Numbered from the stretch's first letter, positions 25,021-34,559 are shown. The stretch: 64,000 nt of DNA from Nocardia sp. CDC159 (GCF_023740735.1 NZ_JAMRXH010000002.1:124001-188000); one strand, 5' to 3'. Made by a program: numbers and translations. The notes: a model not told the origin generated them from the sequence alone.

Positions 25021-26228
25021 CCCCGCCTCCCCGACTTCTCCACGATGATCTGCTGATAGTCCGCCACCGCCCGCGTCACGGCGGCCAGATCACAGGGGCG
25101 GCGCGACAGCAGGCCGCTGGCGATCCGGTTGGACGACAGCACGTCCGGATCCTCACTCACCCCCAGCCGGGCGGCCTTGGCCTGATAGGCCGCCAGCCGC
25201 CCGCGCAGCTCGGTACGCCGGTCCAGCAGTCCGCGCGCCAATTGCTCATCGGCGGTGGCGGTCTCGAGCGCGGCGGCCGTGCGCAGGCGCAGGTCCAGCA
25301 GCGCACCCGCCGCGGTCAGCGGTACCGTCCCCGCCTCGCCGCCTTCGGATTGCGAGCGATACCGCGCGGCAAGCGATTCCAGCTCGCAGCGCAGGGCCTC
25401 GCTCACATCCGGATGAACGGGAATCGGTGCGGTGTGGATCGTGCGTTCGGCTTCCGCGCGGGCCGCCAGCGCCCGTTCGCGGGCGGCCCGTAGATCGTCC
25501 AGGCGCGCCCCGGTCTCGGCGATCGCGGCCGCCCAGTTCTCGACCAGCGAGCGCAGCTCGGCGAGTGCCTCGGATTCCCCGCGCAGCCGTTCGGCCACGG
25601 CCGCTATGCGCGAATCGATCTCCTCGGCGGTGAAGGCCAGCGGATCGGTGGCCGAGCGCCGGACGAGTTCGCTCACCTCCGCGCCGATGGCCCGCAACTC
25701 CGGCGACGCACCGCCGAATCGATCGAGCTGGGCCTGCAGCGGCGCCAGGCCGGACAGCACGCGGGAGTTGATCGCGTCGACCGCGTCGAGGAATTCCGCG
25801 ATGTGCGGAAAGGTCGCGCGCATGCGGTCGAGGGTGTCGGCGATGCCCACGAACAGCACCCGCTCGCCGGGCCCGGTGAGCGAGCGCTCCGACAGCGGAA
25901 TCGGCACCCGCGCCAGCTCGTGCGGTCGGTCGCGCAGCAGGCGGGTGAGCTCCGCGCGGTCGGCGTCGGTCGGCTTGGTGCGCCGGGCGCGAATGGCCCT
26001 GGCCTGATCCAGGATCGACTGCAACCGCCCGAAGTCCTCCCACATCAGATCCAGTCGCTCGCGCAGCGGCCGCCAGCGCGCGGCGGTCGCCCCGACCGGT
26101 GGATAGCCGCGCAGCAGCGTCAGTCCCGGATGCTTGTCCAACTCCAACAGCGACGCGGTGACGGCGTCGATTTCCCTACCGCGCGCGGCCAATTCGCTGT
26201 CTATCTCGGCGACGGTCAACACGTTCAT
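25017..26228 (-). CDS. coiled-coil protein of the PknG operon, unknown function
   Basis: 403 aa, nearly all helical and charged with heptad-like Leu/Ala/Arg/Glu patterning, for example VENWAAAIAETGARLDDLRA and ERALAARAEAERTIHT. No signal, membrane helix or known motif is visible. ATG 26228 has weak ribosome-binding sequence and starts 7 bp after the GlnH-like stop; its stop overlaps the kinase start (ATGA), so translation is probably coupled. The mycobacterial glnX-glnH-pknG operon has no such gene in this place. A scaffold between the membrane sensor and the kinase is a reasonable but untested role. Confidence 0.8.
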   Translation of the reverse strand: MNVLTVAEIDSELAARGREIDAVTASLLELDKHPGLTLLRGYPPVGATAARWRPLRERLDLMWEDFGRLQSILDQARAIRARRTKPTDADRAELTRLLRDRPHELARVPIPLSERSLTGPGERVLFVGIADTLDRMRATFPHIAEFLDAVDAINSRVLSGLAPLQAQLDRFGGASPELRAIGAEVSELVRRSATDPLAFTAEEIDSRIAAVAERLRGESEALAELRSLVENWAAAIAETGARLDDLRAARERALAARAEAERTIHTAPIPVHPDVSEALRCELESLAARYRSQSEGGEAGTVPLTAAGALLDLRLRTAAALETATADEQLARGLLDRRTELRGRLAAYQAKAARLGVSEDPDVLSSNRIASGLLSRRPCDLAAVTRAVADYQQIIVEKSGRRG

Positions 26229-26235
26229 CGGCGGC

Positions 26236-27204
26236 TCAATCGCTGTAGCGCGGGGGCGGCGGCCCGGGGCTGGGGCCCAGAATGCCCAGATGCTCGTTGT
26301 AGAGGCGCTGCCAGGTGCCATCCGCGCGCACCCGCTCGAGCACCCCGTTGACGAACCGCACCAGCTCCGGCTCCCCCTTGGGCACCCCCACCGCGTAATT
26401 CTCCCGGCCCAGCGCGTCGCCGACCACCCGCAGATTGCGGTCCTGCTGGGCCAGGCCGGCCAGGATCGGCTCGTCGGTGCTGACCGCGTCGACCTGCCCC
26501 TGCTGCAACTGCACCAGGCAGTCGGTCCAGTTGTCGACCCCGCGCACGGTCGGCCGAGCGGGCAGTTCGAACAGCGGACGGGCCGAGGTGGACCCGAAGG
26601 TGACACACACCCGCTTACCGCCCAGATCCGCCTTCGATCGCACTGCGGGGTCGCCAGTCAGAATGCGCTGTGCCGCACTGTAATACACGGCCGAGAAGTC
26701 GATGTCGCGGCGGCGATCGCAGGTGCTGGAGAAGGTCCGCACCACCAGATCCACCTGATGGTCCTGCAGGGCGCGCACCCGCTCGGCCGAGGACACCGAC
26801 CGCAGCTCGATCCGGTTCGGATCGCCGAACAGGTCGCGGGCGATCTCGCGGGCCAGGTCGATGTCGAAGCCGCGCAGCTGTCCGGTGGCCGGATCGCGGA
26901 AGCCGAACAGATAGGTGTTCTGATCGACGCCGACGGTTATCCGGCCCTTGGCCACGATGCGCGCCATCGGCGAATCCGGCGGCATCGCACCGGGTCTCGG
27001 CGGCGCGCCGGGCCGCAGGCTGACCTCCGCATCGCAACCGTCCGCCGCGGCGGGCGCGGCGGTGATCTCGGCGGCCTTGGGTGGCGCGGGCCACACCGCT
27101 ACCGTCGACGGCGTCGACGGTACTCGCGGATCGGCCCCGCACCCGGCCGACAGCCAGGCGATCGCGACCATCGCCAGCACCCGCAGCGCACGCCCGCCAC
27201 TCAC
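26236..27204 (-). CDS. glnH: GlnH-like amino-acid-binding lipoprotein
   Basis: 322 aa. Signal peptide with lipobox SAGC (Cys near residue 18), then a Pro/Ala linker and a type 3 periplasmic binding-protein domain (about residues 75-310): ITVGVDQNTYLFGFRD, GFDIDLAREIARDLFG, LRSVSSAERVRALQ. The amino-acid-binding family Arg/Asp signatures are present. In M. tuberculosis GlnH binds Asp, Asn, Glu and Gln and passes the signal through GlnX to PknG. Two cysteine pairs may form disulfides. Start GTG 27204 is preceded by AAGGAG and overlaps the GlnX-like stop. Confidence 0.9.
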   Translation of the reverse strand: MSGGRALRVLAMVAIAWLSAGCGADPRVPSTPSTVAVWPAPPKAAEITAAPAAADGCDAEVSLRPGAPPRPGAMPPDSPMARIVAKGRITVGVDQNTYLFGFRDPATGQLRGFDIDLAREIARDLFGDPNRIELRSVSSAERVRALQDHQVDLVVRTFSSTCDRRRDIDFSAVYYSAAQRILTGDPAVRSKADLGGKRVCVTFGSTSARPLFELPARPTVRGVDNWTDCLVQLQQGQVDAVSTDEPILAGLAQQDRNLRVVGDALGRENYAVGVPKGEPELVRFVNGVLERVRADGTWQRLYNEHLGILGPSPGPPPPRYSD

Positions 27205-28472
27205 AGGAACTCCTTCAGTCGCGGCCACAGCCCGGCGACGACACCGGCGGCCGCGATCACCATCAGCACCAGTGTGCCCGCCGCCGCGCCGAACCAGGCG
27301 GCTCCCGCGGATCCGATCTGCTGGCGCAGTTCGGCGCGGGTGGCGGTCAGATCGTTGCGCAGCGCGGCGTCGAGGTCGGCGAACCGGCCCGCCGAGGACT
27401 CGGGTCCGGGGCCGATGGCCTGCCGCACGGCGGCCTGGTAGTCGGCGGCCCGGTAGTTGTCCAACTGGTTGCGATGCCCGCTCATCCACTGCGAAAACTG
27501 CTGGTGTACCGGCGACTCGGGCGAACCCGCCTGCTCCAGTGCGGCACCGAGCAGACTCGTCTTCGCCGCGAAGTCGTTCTCGATATCGGTGATGTCGCCG
27601 TTGGTGATCAGCTGCAGGGTCTCGTCCGTGCGGGCCTGCTGCGCGAGAATCCGTGCCTGGGCGAGGTTCTCGCCGCGCGCCGTCGGCCCGCGGGTGCCGG
27701 TATCGATCGCGCCGCGCGCGATCACGGCCGCGACGACGATCCACAGCACGGCCAGCGCCGCCGCGCCGCCCGCGACCACCAACCCGAGATTGAACCGTCG
27801 GTTGGTGCGCCGCGACAGCACCCGCGAGGCCGCCATCGCGCCCCCGAGCACGATGGCCGACAGCGCCAGGGCCACCCAGGGCGGTCCGGTGACGGCCCGC
27901 TGATCGGCCCGCACGGCGGCCAGGCGCTGCGCGGTCAGTTCGGACGCGTTCGGCAGCAACGAATTCTGCATCACCCCCGACGCCTCGCGCAGATACGCCG
28001 CACCGACCGGAAAGCCCTGCCGATGGTTGGCCCGCGCCGTCTCCACCAGACCGGTGTACACGGGCAGGTCGGCGGCGACCCGGGCGACGATCTCGCGGGT
28101 CCGCGCATCGGACGCGCCCGCCGTGGCGACGGCCAGCGCCTGCGCGGCATCGGCGAGAGCCTGTTCGTAACGCCCACGCACCTCGCGGGATTCGATGCCG
28201 CCGGACAGGAAGGCGGTGGCCGCGGCGGCGTCGGCGGACGACAGCGCCACGTACAACCGCTGCGCCGCATCGGCCAGCGGCTCGGAGCGCATCAGGGCGT
28301 CGTCACGGTGCGCGGTCCGGGCGCTGAACTCCTCGGCGCAGACCAGACCCGAAATCAGGCACAGCACAACGGCCGCCGCGGCAATCCCGATGATCGTGCC
28401 GGGCGTGGTCGCGGCGAAGCGGCGCAGCCATGCGATCCGGCCGCGCACCGCCCCGGACACCCGAGCTTCCAC
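27201..28472 (-). CDS. glnX: GlnX-like membrane sensor protein
   Basis: 423 aa with four predicted membrane helices: about residues 23-44 (TPGTIIGIAAAAVVLCLISG), two near the centre (VALALSAIVLGGAMAA and LGLVVAGGAAALAVLWIVVA) and one near the C-terminus (LVLMVIAAAGVVAGLW). Between helices lie two helical extracellular domains of 150 and 110 residues. Topology, size and position directly before glnH and pknG match M. tuberculosis Rv0412c (GlnX), which relays GlnH-bound amino acid state. GTG 28472 follows a GGAGGGAG Shine-Dalgarno; a longer frame to 28586 lacks one. It is first gene of a seven-gene operon. Confidence 0.85.
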   Translation of the reverse strand: MEARVSGAVRGRIAWLRRFAATTPGTIIGIAAAAVVLCLISGLVCAEEFSARTAHRDDALMRSEPLADAAQRLYVALSSADAAAATAFLSGGIESREVRGRYEQALADAAQALAVATAGASDARTREIVARVAADLPVYTGLVETARANHRQGFPVGAAYLREASGVMQNSLLPNASELTAQRLAAVRADQRAVTGPPWVALALSAIVLGGAMAASRVLSRRTNRRFNLGLVVAGGAAALAVLWIVVAAVIARGAIDTGTRGPTARGENLAQARILAQQARTDETLQLITNGDITDIENDFAAKTSLLGAALEQAGSPESPVHQQFSQWMSGHRNQLDNYRAADYQAAVRQAIGPGPESSAGRFADLDAALRNDLTATRAELRQQIGSAGAAWFGAAAGTLVLMVIAAAGVVAGLWPRLKEFL

Positions 28473-28723
28473 GCTCCCTCCCCCTCTCATTCCGGCCTGT
28501 TCGCTGCCGGAAACGGAGTTCCGAACGCGATCGTACGGCAGGACAGGGGGTTCGCGCCGCGTTGCCGCGGTGGTGCGCGCAGGCACCGAAACCGATACCG
28601 AACGGGTAGGCGTTCGCGATCAATTCGCCCCATGACCGGGCGGATTCGGCGTAAAGTTGCCAGCTGTCTTCCCGAGTCCAGAACCGCGGCTCGGCCTTTT
28701 CACCCTCTACTGCCTGGTGTGAC

Positions 28724-29446
28724 ATGCCCTTCCTCGACCGCCGTGAAGCAGGCCGCCGACTCGTCGAACGGCTGCGCGCGTTCCGCGGACCGGAGACGGT
28801 CGTGCTCGGATTGCCCTGCGGCGGCGTTCCGGTGGCCTACGAGGTGGCCACCGCCCTGCGCGCCCCGCTGGACGTGGCGGTGGTGGCCGAATTGGAGGTG
28901 CCCGGGCGGCCGCGGCTGGTATTCGGCGCGGTGGCCGAGGGCGGAGTGCGGGTGGTCGACGACGAGCAGCTGGTGCGCGCTTTCATCGGCCCGGCCGAGC
29001 GGGCGCGGCTGGAGCGCGAGGCGCGAGAGGCGGTGTTGCGCAGGGCGGCTCGCTTCCGCAGCGTGCGCGAGCGGCTGTGCCTGACCGGCCGCACGGTGGT
29101 GCTCGTCGACGACGGGGTGGCCACCGGCGCGACCGCGCGGGCCGCCTGCCTGCTGGCGCGCAAACGAGGTGCGGGCCGAGTGGTGTTCGCGGTTCCGGTG
29201 GGCTCGTGCCGCCCCATCCGGGCGCTGTCGGCGCACGCCGACAATGTGATCTGCCTGGAGACGCCCGCGCTGTTCCACTCGATCGAGCAGTGGTACCGCA
29301 CCTTCGATCCGGTGACCGAGGCGACCGTCGGCGAATTGCTCGAGCGGGCGGCCGACCAGTTGCGCACGCCCCCTACCCAACCCATCCGATTGGGTCACAA
29401 GCCGGTGGGCCGGGACGCAACATTGAAACGCGTTCTAGACAACTGA
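28724..29446 (+). CDS. phosphoribosyltransferase-domain protein
   Basis: 240 aa. PRPP-binding loop VVLVDDGVATGATA at about residues 125-138, preceded by the first loop LGLPCGGVPVAYEVATAL. These are the marks of type I phosphoribosyltransferase folds. Similar proteins in mycobacteria belong to dormancy-type gene sets and are not nucleotide salvage enzymes of known substrate. ATG 28724 lies directly after an unrelated stop codon; no good Shine-Dalgarno is visible. It stands divergent from the GlnX operon, with 251 bp between them that must contain both promoters. Confidence 0.8.
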   Translation: MPFLDRREAGRRLVERLRAFRGPETVVLGLPCGGVPVAYEVATALRAPLDVAVVAELEVPGRPRLVFGAVAEGGVRVVDDEQLVRAFIGPAERARLEREAREAVLRRAARFRSVRERLCLTGRTVVLVDDGVATGATARAACLLARKRGAGRVVFAVPVGSCRPIRALSAHADNVICLETPALFHSIEQWYRTFDPVTEATVGELLERAADQLRTPPTQPIRLGHKPVGRDATLKRVLDN

Positions 29447-29458
29447 GCGAGGCTGTCC

Positions 29459-29470
29459 TACCGTCGATAC
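29459..29470 (+). promoter_or_regulatory. -10 box of leaderless P450 transcript
   Basis: TACCGT at 29459-29464, then 6 nt, then ATG at 29471. No Shine-Dalgarno precedes the ATG, so the cytochrome P450 message is probably leaderless. It lies only 13 bp after the phosphoribosyltransferase stop. Confidence 0.55.
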
Positions 29471-30691
29471 ATGAGCGGCGATGTGTCTCATGCGGTGCGG
29501 TTCGAGCTTCGGTCCGGGGCGAGCTGGCGTGATCCGTGGCCGATGTATTCCGCACTGCGCGAACACGATCCGGTGCACCACGTGGTACCGCCGGGCCGCG
29601 AGCACGAGGACTACTACGTGCTCTCCCGGTACGCCGACGTGTACGCTGCGGTGCGCGATCCCGAAACCTTCTCCTCGGCACAGGGTTTGACCGTCGACTA
29701 CAACAATCTGAGCGAGATCGGACTCGGGGAGAACCGGCCGTTCGTCTTCACCGATCCCCCGGACCACACCGCGTTCCGCCGCCTGGTCGCCCGCGGCTTC
29801 ACCCCGCGCCAAGTCGCCGAGATCCGGCCCGCCGTCACCGCTTTCGTCGTCGAGCGCCTGGACCGGCTGCGCGCGGCCGGTGGCGGTGACATCGTGGCGG
29901 AGCTGTTCAAACCGCTGCCGACCATGGTCGTCGCACACTATCTCGGTGTGCCCCAACCGGATCGGCCCAAGTTCGACGAGTGGAGCGAGGCCATCGTGGC
30001 CGCGTCGGCGACCGGCGGCATCCAGCACGCCCAGGAGGCGGTCGGCGAGCTCATGGGGTACTTCGCGACCATGATCGAGCGCCGCCGCCTCGAGCCCGCC
30101 GACGACACCATCTCCCATCTGGTCGCGGCCGGCCTCGGCGCGGACGGCGACGTCGGGGGCATGCTGCGGATTCTCGGCTTCGCCTTCACCATGATCACCG
30201 GCGGCAACGACACCACCACCGGAAACCTCGGCGGCGCGGTGCAATTGCTGGTGCGCCATCCGGAGCAGCGGCGACGGTTGCTCGACGATCCGAGTCTGGT
30301 GCCGGGAGCGGTCGACGAATTCCTGCGGCTCACCTCGCCCGTCCAGGGCCTGGCTCGCACCACGACCCGGGCGGTGCGGATCGCGGGCGTCACCATTCCA
30401 CCCGGCCGCCGCGTGCTGCTGCTGTACGCCTCGGCCAACCGCGACGAGCGCGAATTCGGTTCCGACGCCGAGGAACTCGACGTCACCCGGCATCCGCGCA
30501 ATATCCTCAGCTTCGGCAACGGCAATCATCACTGCCTCGGCGCGGCCGCCGCGCGCATGCAGGCGACCATCGCGCTGCAGCAGTTGCTGGCCCGCTGCCC
30601 GCGGTTCACCGTCGATCTGGACGGCGTCCGGTATGCCGAGGGCAGCTATGTGCGGCGTCCGGTCGGCGTGCCCTTCCGGGCGGCCGCGTGA
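29471..30691 (+). CDS. cytochrome P450
   Basis: 406 aa, soluble bacterial class. I-helix oxygen-binding motif MITGGNDTTTG (about residues 236-246), K-helix EFLRL with ExxR, and the heme loop FGNGNHHCLG with proximal Cys355. No ferredoxin or reductase gene is nearby. It overlaps the following TetR gene by 4 bp (GTGA) and lies upstream of an acyl-CoA dehydrogenase and a wax-ester synthase, so a fatty-acid or lipid hydroxylation role is suggested by context. Substrate unknown. Confidence 0.93.
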   Translation: MSGDVSHAVRFELRSGASWRDPWPMYSALREHDPVHHVVPPGREHEDYYVLSRYADVYAAVRDPETFSSAQGLTVDYNNLSEIGLGENRPFVFTDPPDHTAFRRLVARGFTPRQVAEIRPAVTAFVVERLDRLRAAGGGDIVAELFKPLPTMVVAHYLGVPQPDRPKFDEWSEAIVAASATGGIQHAQEAVGELMGYFATMIERRRLEPADDTISHLVAAGLGADGDVGGMLRILGFAFTMITGGNDTTTGNLGGAVQLLVRHPEQRRRLLDDPSLVPGAVDEFLRLTSPVQGLARTTTRAVRIAGVTIPPGRRVLLLYASANRDEREFGSDAEELDVTRHPRNILSFGNGNHHCLGAAAARMQATIALQQLLARCPRFTVDLDGVRYAEGSYVRRPVGVPFRAAA

Positions 30692-31254
30692 ACTGGCTCG
30701 ACGATTCGCGTTCGCTGCGGGCGGCCGAGCGCATCCTGGACGCGGCGGCGCGATTGTTCGCCGAGCGCGGCGTGGCCGCCACCCAGATGGGCGATATCGC
30801 CAAGGCCGCGGGCTGCTCGCGGGCGACGCTGTACCGATATTTCGACAGCCGCCAGGCCGTGCAGTCGGCCTTCGTGCACCGGGAGGCCCGCCGGGTCGCC
30901 GCGGCCGTGGGCGAGCAGATCCGCGGGATCGCCGATCCGGGTGAACGCGCCGTCGCCGGCATCCAGGCGAGCCTGGGGGCGGTGCGCCGCGATCCGCTGC
31001 TGATCGCCTGGTTCCGCCCCGGCGACGCCGGTATCGCGCTCGGCATCGCCCAGACCTCCGAGGTGATCGAGGCCATCGCCGCCTCGCTGCTCGGACCGGA
31101 ACAGGCTGCGCGGCAGCGTGATTCGATGCTCCAGGCGCGCTGGCTGACCCGCGTCATCGTCTCCCTGCTGACCGTGCCGGGCCGCGACGAGGCCGAGGAG
31201 CGGGCCATGCTGGAACACTTCGTCGCCCCGCTGTTCGGCCGGGCCCGCGCCTGA
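30688..31254 (+). CDS. TetR-family regulator
   Basis: 188 aa. HTH: AAERILDAAARLFAERG, then GCSRATLYRYFDSRQAVQSAF. C-terminal domain of the TetR_C type, unassigned ligand (acyl-CoA or sterol-like is possible given neighbours). Start GTG 30688 overlaps the P450 stop, so it is translated from the same message, and it precedes the acyl-CoA dehydrogenase gene by 38 bp. It is likely a local repressor of the P450/dehydrogenase lipid block. Confidence 0.9.
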   Translation: MNWLDDSRSLRAAERILDAAARLFAERGVAATQMGDIAKAAGCSRATLYRYFDSRQAVQSAFVHREARRVAAAVGEQIRGIADPGERAVAGIQASLGAVRRDPLLIAWFRPGDAGIALGIAQTSEVIEAIAASLLGPEQAARQRDSMLQARWLTRVIVSLLTVPGRDEAEERAMLEHFVAPLFGRARA

Positions 31255-31292
31255 GGTTGCGCCGCGGCCGCTGGACCGGAAGGGTTGGGGCC

Positions 31293-33092
31293 ATGGATCC
31301 GCTCATCCTGTCCGCCCGTGACCTCGAGTTCCTGCTCTACGAGTGGCTGGACGTGGCCCGGTTCACCGACCGGGATCGCTACCGCGACCATTCCCGCGAA
31401 ACCTTCGACCAGCTGCTCGAGCTGTCCCGGGAGCTCGCGGAGAAGTACTTCGCACCGCACAATCGCGAGGCCGACCTGCACGAGCCCAGCTTCGACGGCG
31501 AGAAGGTGCAGGTGCTGCCCGCGGTGAAGCGCGCCCTGGACGCCTTCGCCGCGGCCGGACTGGTCGGGGCGGCCATGGACGAGCGCGTCGGCGGCATGCA
31601 GCTGCCCTACACCGTCTTCAGCGCCTGTATGGCCTGGTTCTACGCCGCGAACGTGGCCACCATCAGCTATCCCATGCTGACCATGGGCAATGCCAATCTG
31701 CTCGCCGCGCACGCCGCCCCGGACCAGATCGATCGCTTCGTGCGGCCGATGGTCGAGGGCCGGTTCTTCGGCACGATGGCGCTGTCGGAGCCGCAGGCCG
31801 GCTCCAGCCTGGCCGACATCACCACCAAGGCGGTGCCCCAGGACGACGGCAGCTATCGACTGTTCGGGCGCAAGATGTGGATCTCCGGGGGCGATCACGA
31901 GCTCGCCGACAACATCGTGCACCTGGTGCTGGCCCGGATCCCCGGCGCGCCGGCCGGCACCCGCGGCATCTCGCTGTTCATCGTTCCGAAATACCTTGTC
32001 GCCGAGGATGGTTCGCTGGGCGAACGCAACGATGTGACGCTGGCCGGAATCAACCACAAGATGGGTTGGCGCGGAACCGTCAACACCGCACCGGTTTTCG
32101 GCGACGGCGCCTACACCCCGGGCGGCGCGCCCGGCGCGGTCGGCTATCTGGTCGGCGAGGCGAACCGCGGTCTCGCCTACATGTTCCACATGATGAACGA
32201 GGCGCGCCTCGGCGTCGGCCTGGCCGCCACCGCGCTCGGCTACACCGGCTACCTGAAGTCGCTGGCCTACGCGCGCAGCCGCCCACAGGGCCGCCCGGTC
32301 ACCGCCACGGGCCAGGACACGCCCCAGCTCCCGATCGTCCGACATCCCGATGTGCGGCGAATGCTGTTGGCGCAGAAGTCCTATGCCGAGGGCGCCCTGG
32401 CCCTGCAGCTGTACTGCTCGACGCTGATCGACGAACAGCGCAGCCCCACCGGCGAGGCCGAGTACACCCGCGCGAGCACTCTGCTGCGCATTCTGACCCC
32501 GATCGCCAAGAGCTGGCCCAGCCAGTGGTGCCTGGCCGCCAACGATCTCGCCATCCAGGTGCACGGCGGCGCGGGCTACACCCGCGACTACGACGTCGAA
32601 CAGCACTATCGGGACAACCGGCTGAATCCGATTCACGAAGGCACGCATGGGATTCAGAGCATGGACCTGCTGGGGCGGGCCGTCACCGCGGGCAACGGCG
32701 GCGCGCTGGCGCTGCTGCTGGAGACCATCGGCGGCACCGTGGCGGCCGCCCGCACCACCGCCGACGCCGAGCTCGGCGATTTCGCAGATGCGCTCGCCCA
32801 GGCCACCGGCCGCATCGCCACCACCACCGCCACCCTCTGGAAGGACGCCGATCCGGCGCTGGCGCTGGCGAATTCGTCGGCCTACCTGGAGGCGTTCGGC
32901 CACGTGGTGCTGGCCTGGATCTGGCTGTCCCAGGCCGTCGCCGCGCACGGACGGACCGGTTCGTTCTACGACGGCAAACGCGCCGCCGCGCGATATTTCT
33001 TCCGTTGGGAATTACCCAGGACGACAGCGCAATTCGATTTGCTCGACTCCCTCGATCGCACCACCCTGGATCTCGACGACGAGTGCCTGTGA
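31293..33092 (+). CDS. acyl-CoA dehydrogenase (long FadE type)
   Basis: 599 aa, the size of the long FadE group with an extra N-terminal helix (FadE5-like) and C-terminal extension. FAD/substrate signatures: MALSEPQAGSSLADI, WISGGDHEL, and QVHGGAGYTRDYDVEQHYRD. The catalytic base Glu sits in IHEGTHGIQ at about residue 453. The enzyme would oxidise acyl-CoA to trans-2-enoyl-CoA in the first step of beta-oxidation. ATG 31293 follows GGAAGGGTTGGGG. It is preceded by P450/TetR and followed by the wax-ester synthase, a lipid-remodelling block. Confidence 0.92.
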   Translation: MDPLILSARDLEFLLYEWLDVARFTDRDRYRDHSRETFDQLLELSRELAEKYFAPHNREADLHEPSFDGEKVQVLPAVKRALDAFAAAGLVGAAMDERVGGMQLPYTVFSACMAWFYAANVATISYPMLTMGNANLLAAHAAPDQIDRFVRPMVEGRFFGTMALSEPQAGSSLADITTKAVPQDDGSYRLFGRKMWISGGDHELADNIVHLVLARIPGAPAGTRGISLFIVPKYLVAEDGSLGERNDVTLAGINHKMGWRGTVNTAPVFGDGAYTPGGAPGAVGYLVGEANRGLAYMFHMMNEARLGVGLAATALGYTGYLKSLAYARSRPQGRPVTATGQDTPQLPIVRHPDVRRMLLAQKSYAEGALALQLYCSTLIDEQRSPTGEAEYTRASTLLRILTPIAKSWPSQWCLAANDLAIQVHGGAGYTRDYDVEQHYRDNRLNPIHEGTHGIQSMDLLGRAVTAGNGGALALLLETIGGTVAAARTTADAELGDFADALAQATGRIATTTATLWKDADPALALANSSAYLEAFGHVVLAWIWLSQAVAAHGRTGSFYDGKRAAARYFFRWELPRTTAQFDLLDSLDRTTLDLDDECL

Positions 33093-33206
33093 CCCCCGAC
33101 CCGCTCCCGTGCGGCAAATCGCCTGGGTGGTAAGGTTGTTAAAAGTTCACCGACGCGAGGCAACGGCGCCGCGGTACGCGAATCCAGCCACCCGTTGGGG
33201 GAACCC

Positions 33207-34559
33207 ATGGACCTGCTCAATCCGATCGATGCGATCTTCCTCGCCGCCGAATCCCGTGAACACCCCATGCACGTCGGCGGTCTGCAAATCTTCGAGCCGC
33301 CCACCGACGCGGGCGCGGACTTCGCCCGCTCGCTCTACGACGAACTGCTGACCGCCACCGATGTGCGACCGCGCTTCCGCAGGCAGCCGCGTCGGATACT
33401 GGGCAACTTCTCCAGCATGGTCTGGTCGCATGCCGACCGGATCGACCTGGGTTATCACGTGCGCCGCTGCGCACTGCCCGCACCCGGCGGCGATAAAGAG
33501 CTGCTCGATCTCGTGGGCAGGCTGCATTCCAGCCTGCTCGACCGGCATCGCCCGCTGTGGGAGGGCCGGTTGATCGAGGGGCTCGCGGGTGATCGGTTCG
33601 CGGTCTACATCAAGGTCCATCACGCGTTGATGGACGGGGTGTCGGCACTGCGGCTGCTGCAGCGCACCCTCACCGAGGATCCGCTCGACACCCGCCTGCG
33701 CGCGCCCTGGACGCTGGGCCGGGCCGAGCGCGAACCGAATGAGCCGCCGAACGTCTGGGACCAGCTGCGCAAGGCCGCGCCGCGGCTGATCACCGGCGTC
33801 GGCGCGAGCGCCTCGGCGCTGCGCGCGGTGCGCGAGGGCCGCCTGGAACTGCCGATGTCGGCCCCGCCCACCATGTTCAACGTCCCGATCGGCGGGGCGC
33901 GCAGCGTCGCCGTGGGATCGATCCCGCTCGAACGCATCCACGCCGTGCGCAGCGCGACCGGCACCACGGTCAACGATGTGGTGCTCGCGCTGTCGGCCGC
34001 CGCGCTGCGGGCCTATCTGCTGGAGCGCAATGCTCTGCCGGACAAGCCGTTGACCGCCATGGTCCCGGTGAATCTGCGCAGTGCGGCCGAACCCGAATCC
34101 GACGGGAACATGGTCGCGGCACTGCTGTGCAATCTGGGTACCCACGTGGCCGATCCGGTGCTGCGGTTGCAGACCATCAGCGGCTCGATGCGCCGATCCA
34201 AGGAGGTCTTCACCCAGCTGCCGAGGCTGGAGGCGATCGCGCTGTCGGCGCTGCTGCTCTCGCCGCTGCCGCTGGTGTTCGTGCCGGGCTTCCAGTCGCT
34301 GCCGCGGGTTCCGTTCAACCTGGTCATCTCCAATGTGCCCGGACCGCGCAAACCGGTTTACGTGCACGGCGCCCGGCTCGACCGCAACTATCCCCTGTCC
34401 ATCCCGTTCGACGGCCAGGCCATGAACATCACGGTGACCAGCACCGCCGACAATCTCGACTTCGGCATCGTCGGCTGCCGCCGCTCGGTCCCGCGGCTGG
34501 CCGACCTGGTAGGCCACATCGAGACGGCGTTGCGAGATCTGGAGCGCGCCACGGCCTGA
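33207..34559 (+). CDS. wax-ester synthase/diacylglycerol acyltransferase (WS/DGAT)
   Basis: 450 aa, the family length. Active-site HHALMDG at residues 138-144 (HHxxxDG) in the N-terminal CoA-acyltransferase half; the C-terminal half contains the conserved PLTAMVPVNLR and NLVISNVPGP. It transfers fatty acyl from acyl-CoA to fatty alcohol or diacylglycerol, giving wax esters or triacylglycerol, storage lipids typical of Nocardia, Rhodococcus and Mycobacterium. ATG 33207 is preceded by GGGGGAA; the alternative upstream TTG at 33195 is rejected. A TTGTTAAAAGTTC motif upstream may be part of the promoter. Confidence 0.93.
   Translation: MDLLNPIDAIFLAAESREHPMHVGGLQIFEPPTDAGADFARSLYDELLTATDVRPRFRRQPRRILGNFSSMVWSHADRIDLGYHVRRCALPAPGGDKELLDLVGRLHSSLLDRHRPLWEGRLIEGLAGDRFAVYIKVHHALMDGVSALRLLQRTLTEDPLDTRLRAPWTLGRAEREPNEPPNVWDQLRKAAPRLITGVGASASALRAVREGRLELPMSAPPTMFNVPIGGARSVAVGSIPLERIHAVRSATGTTVNDVVLALSAAALRAYLLERNALPDKPLTAMVPVNLRSAAEPESDGNMVAALLCNLGTHVADPVLRLQTISGSMRRSKEVFTQLPRLEAIALSALLLSPLPLVFVPGFQSLPRVPFNLVISNVPGPRKPVYVHGARLDRNYPLSIPFDGQAMNITVTSTADNLDFGIVGCRRSVPRLADLVGHIETALRDLERATA

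Noticed and set aside
22864..25056. Long plus-strand open frame (730 codons) antisense to the kinase
   Set aside because: High-GC shadow: Arg/Gly/His-rich composition, no start context, and the minus strand codes for a complete PknG-like kinase.
30606..32948. 780-codon minus-strand frame across the acyl-CoA dehydrogenase
   Set aside because: Shadow frame; the plus strand has a clear FadE protein with catalytic Glu and FAD motifs.
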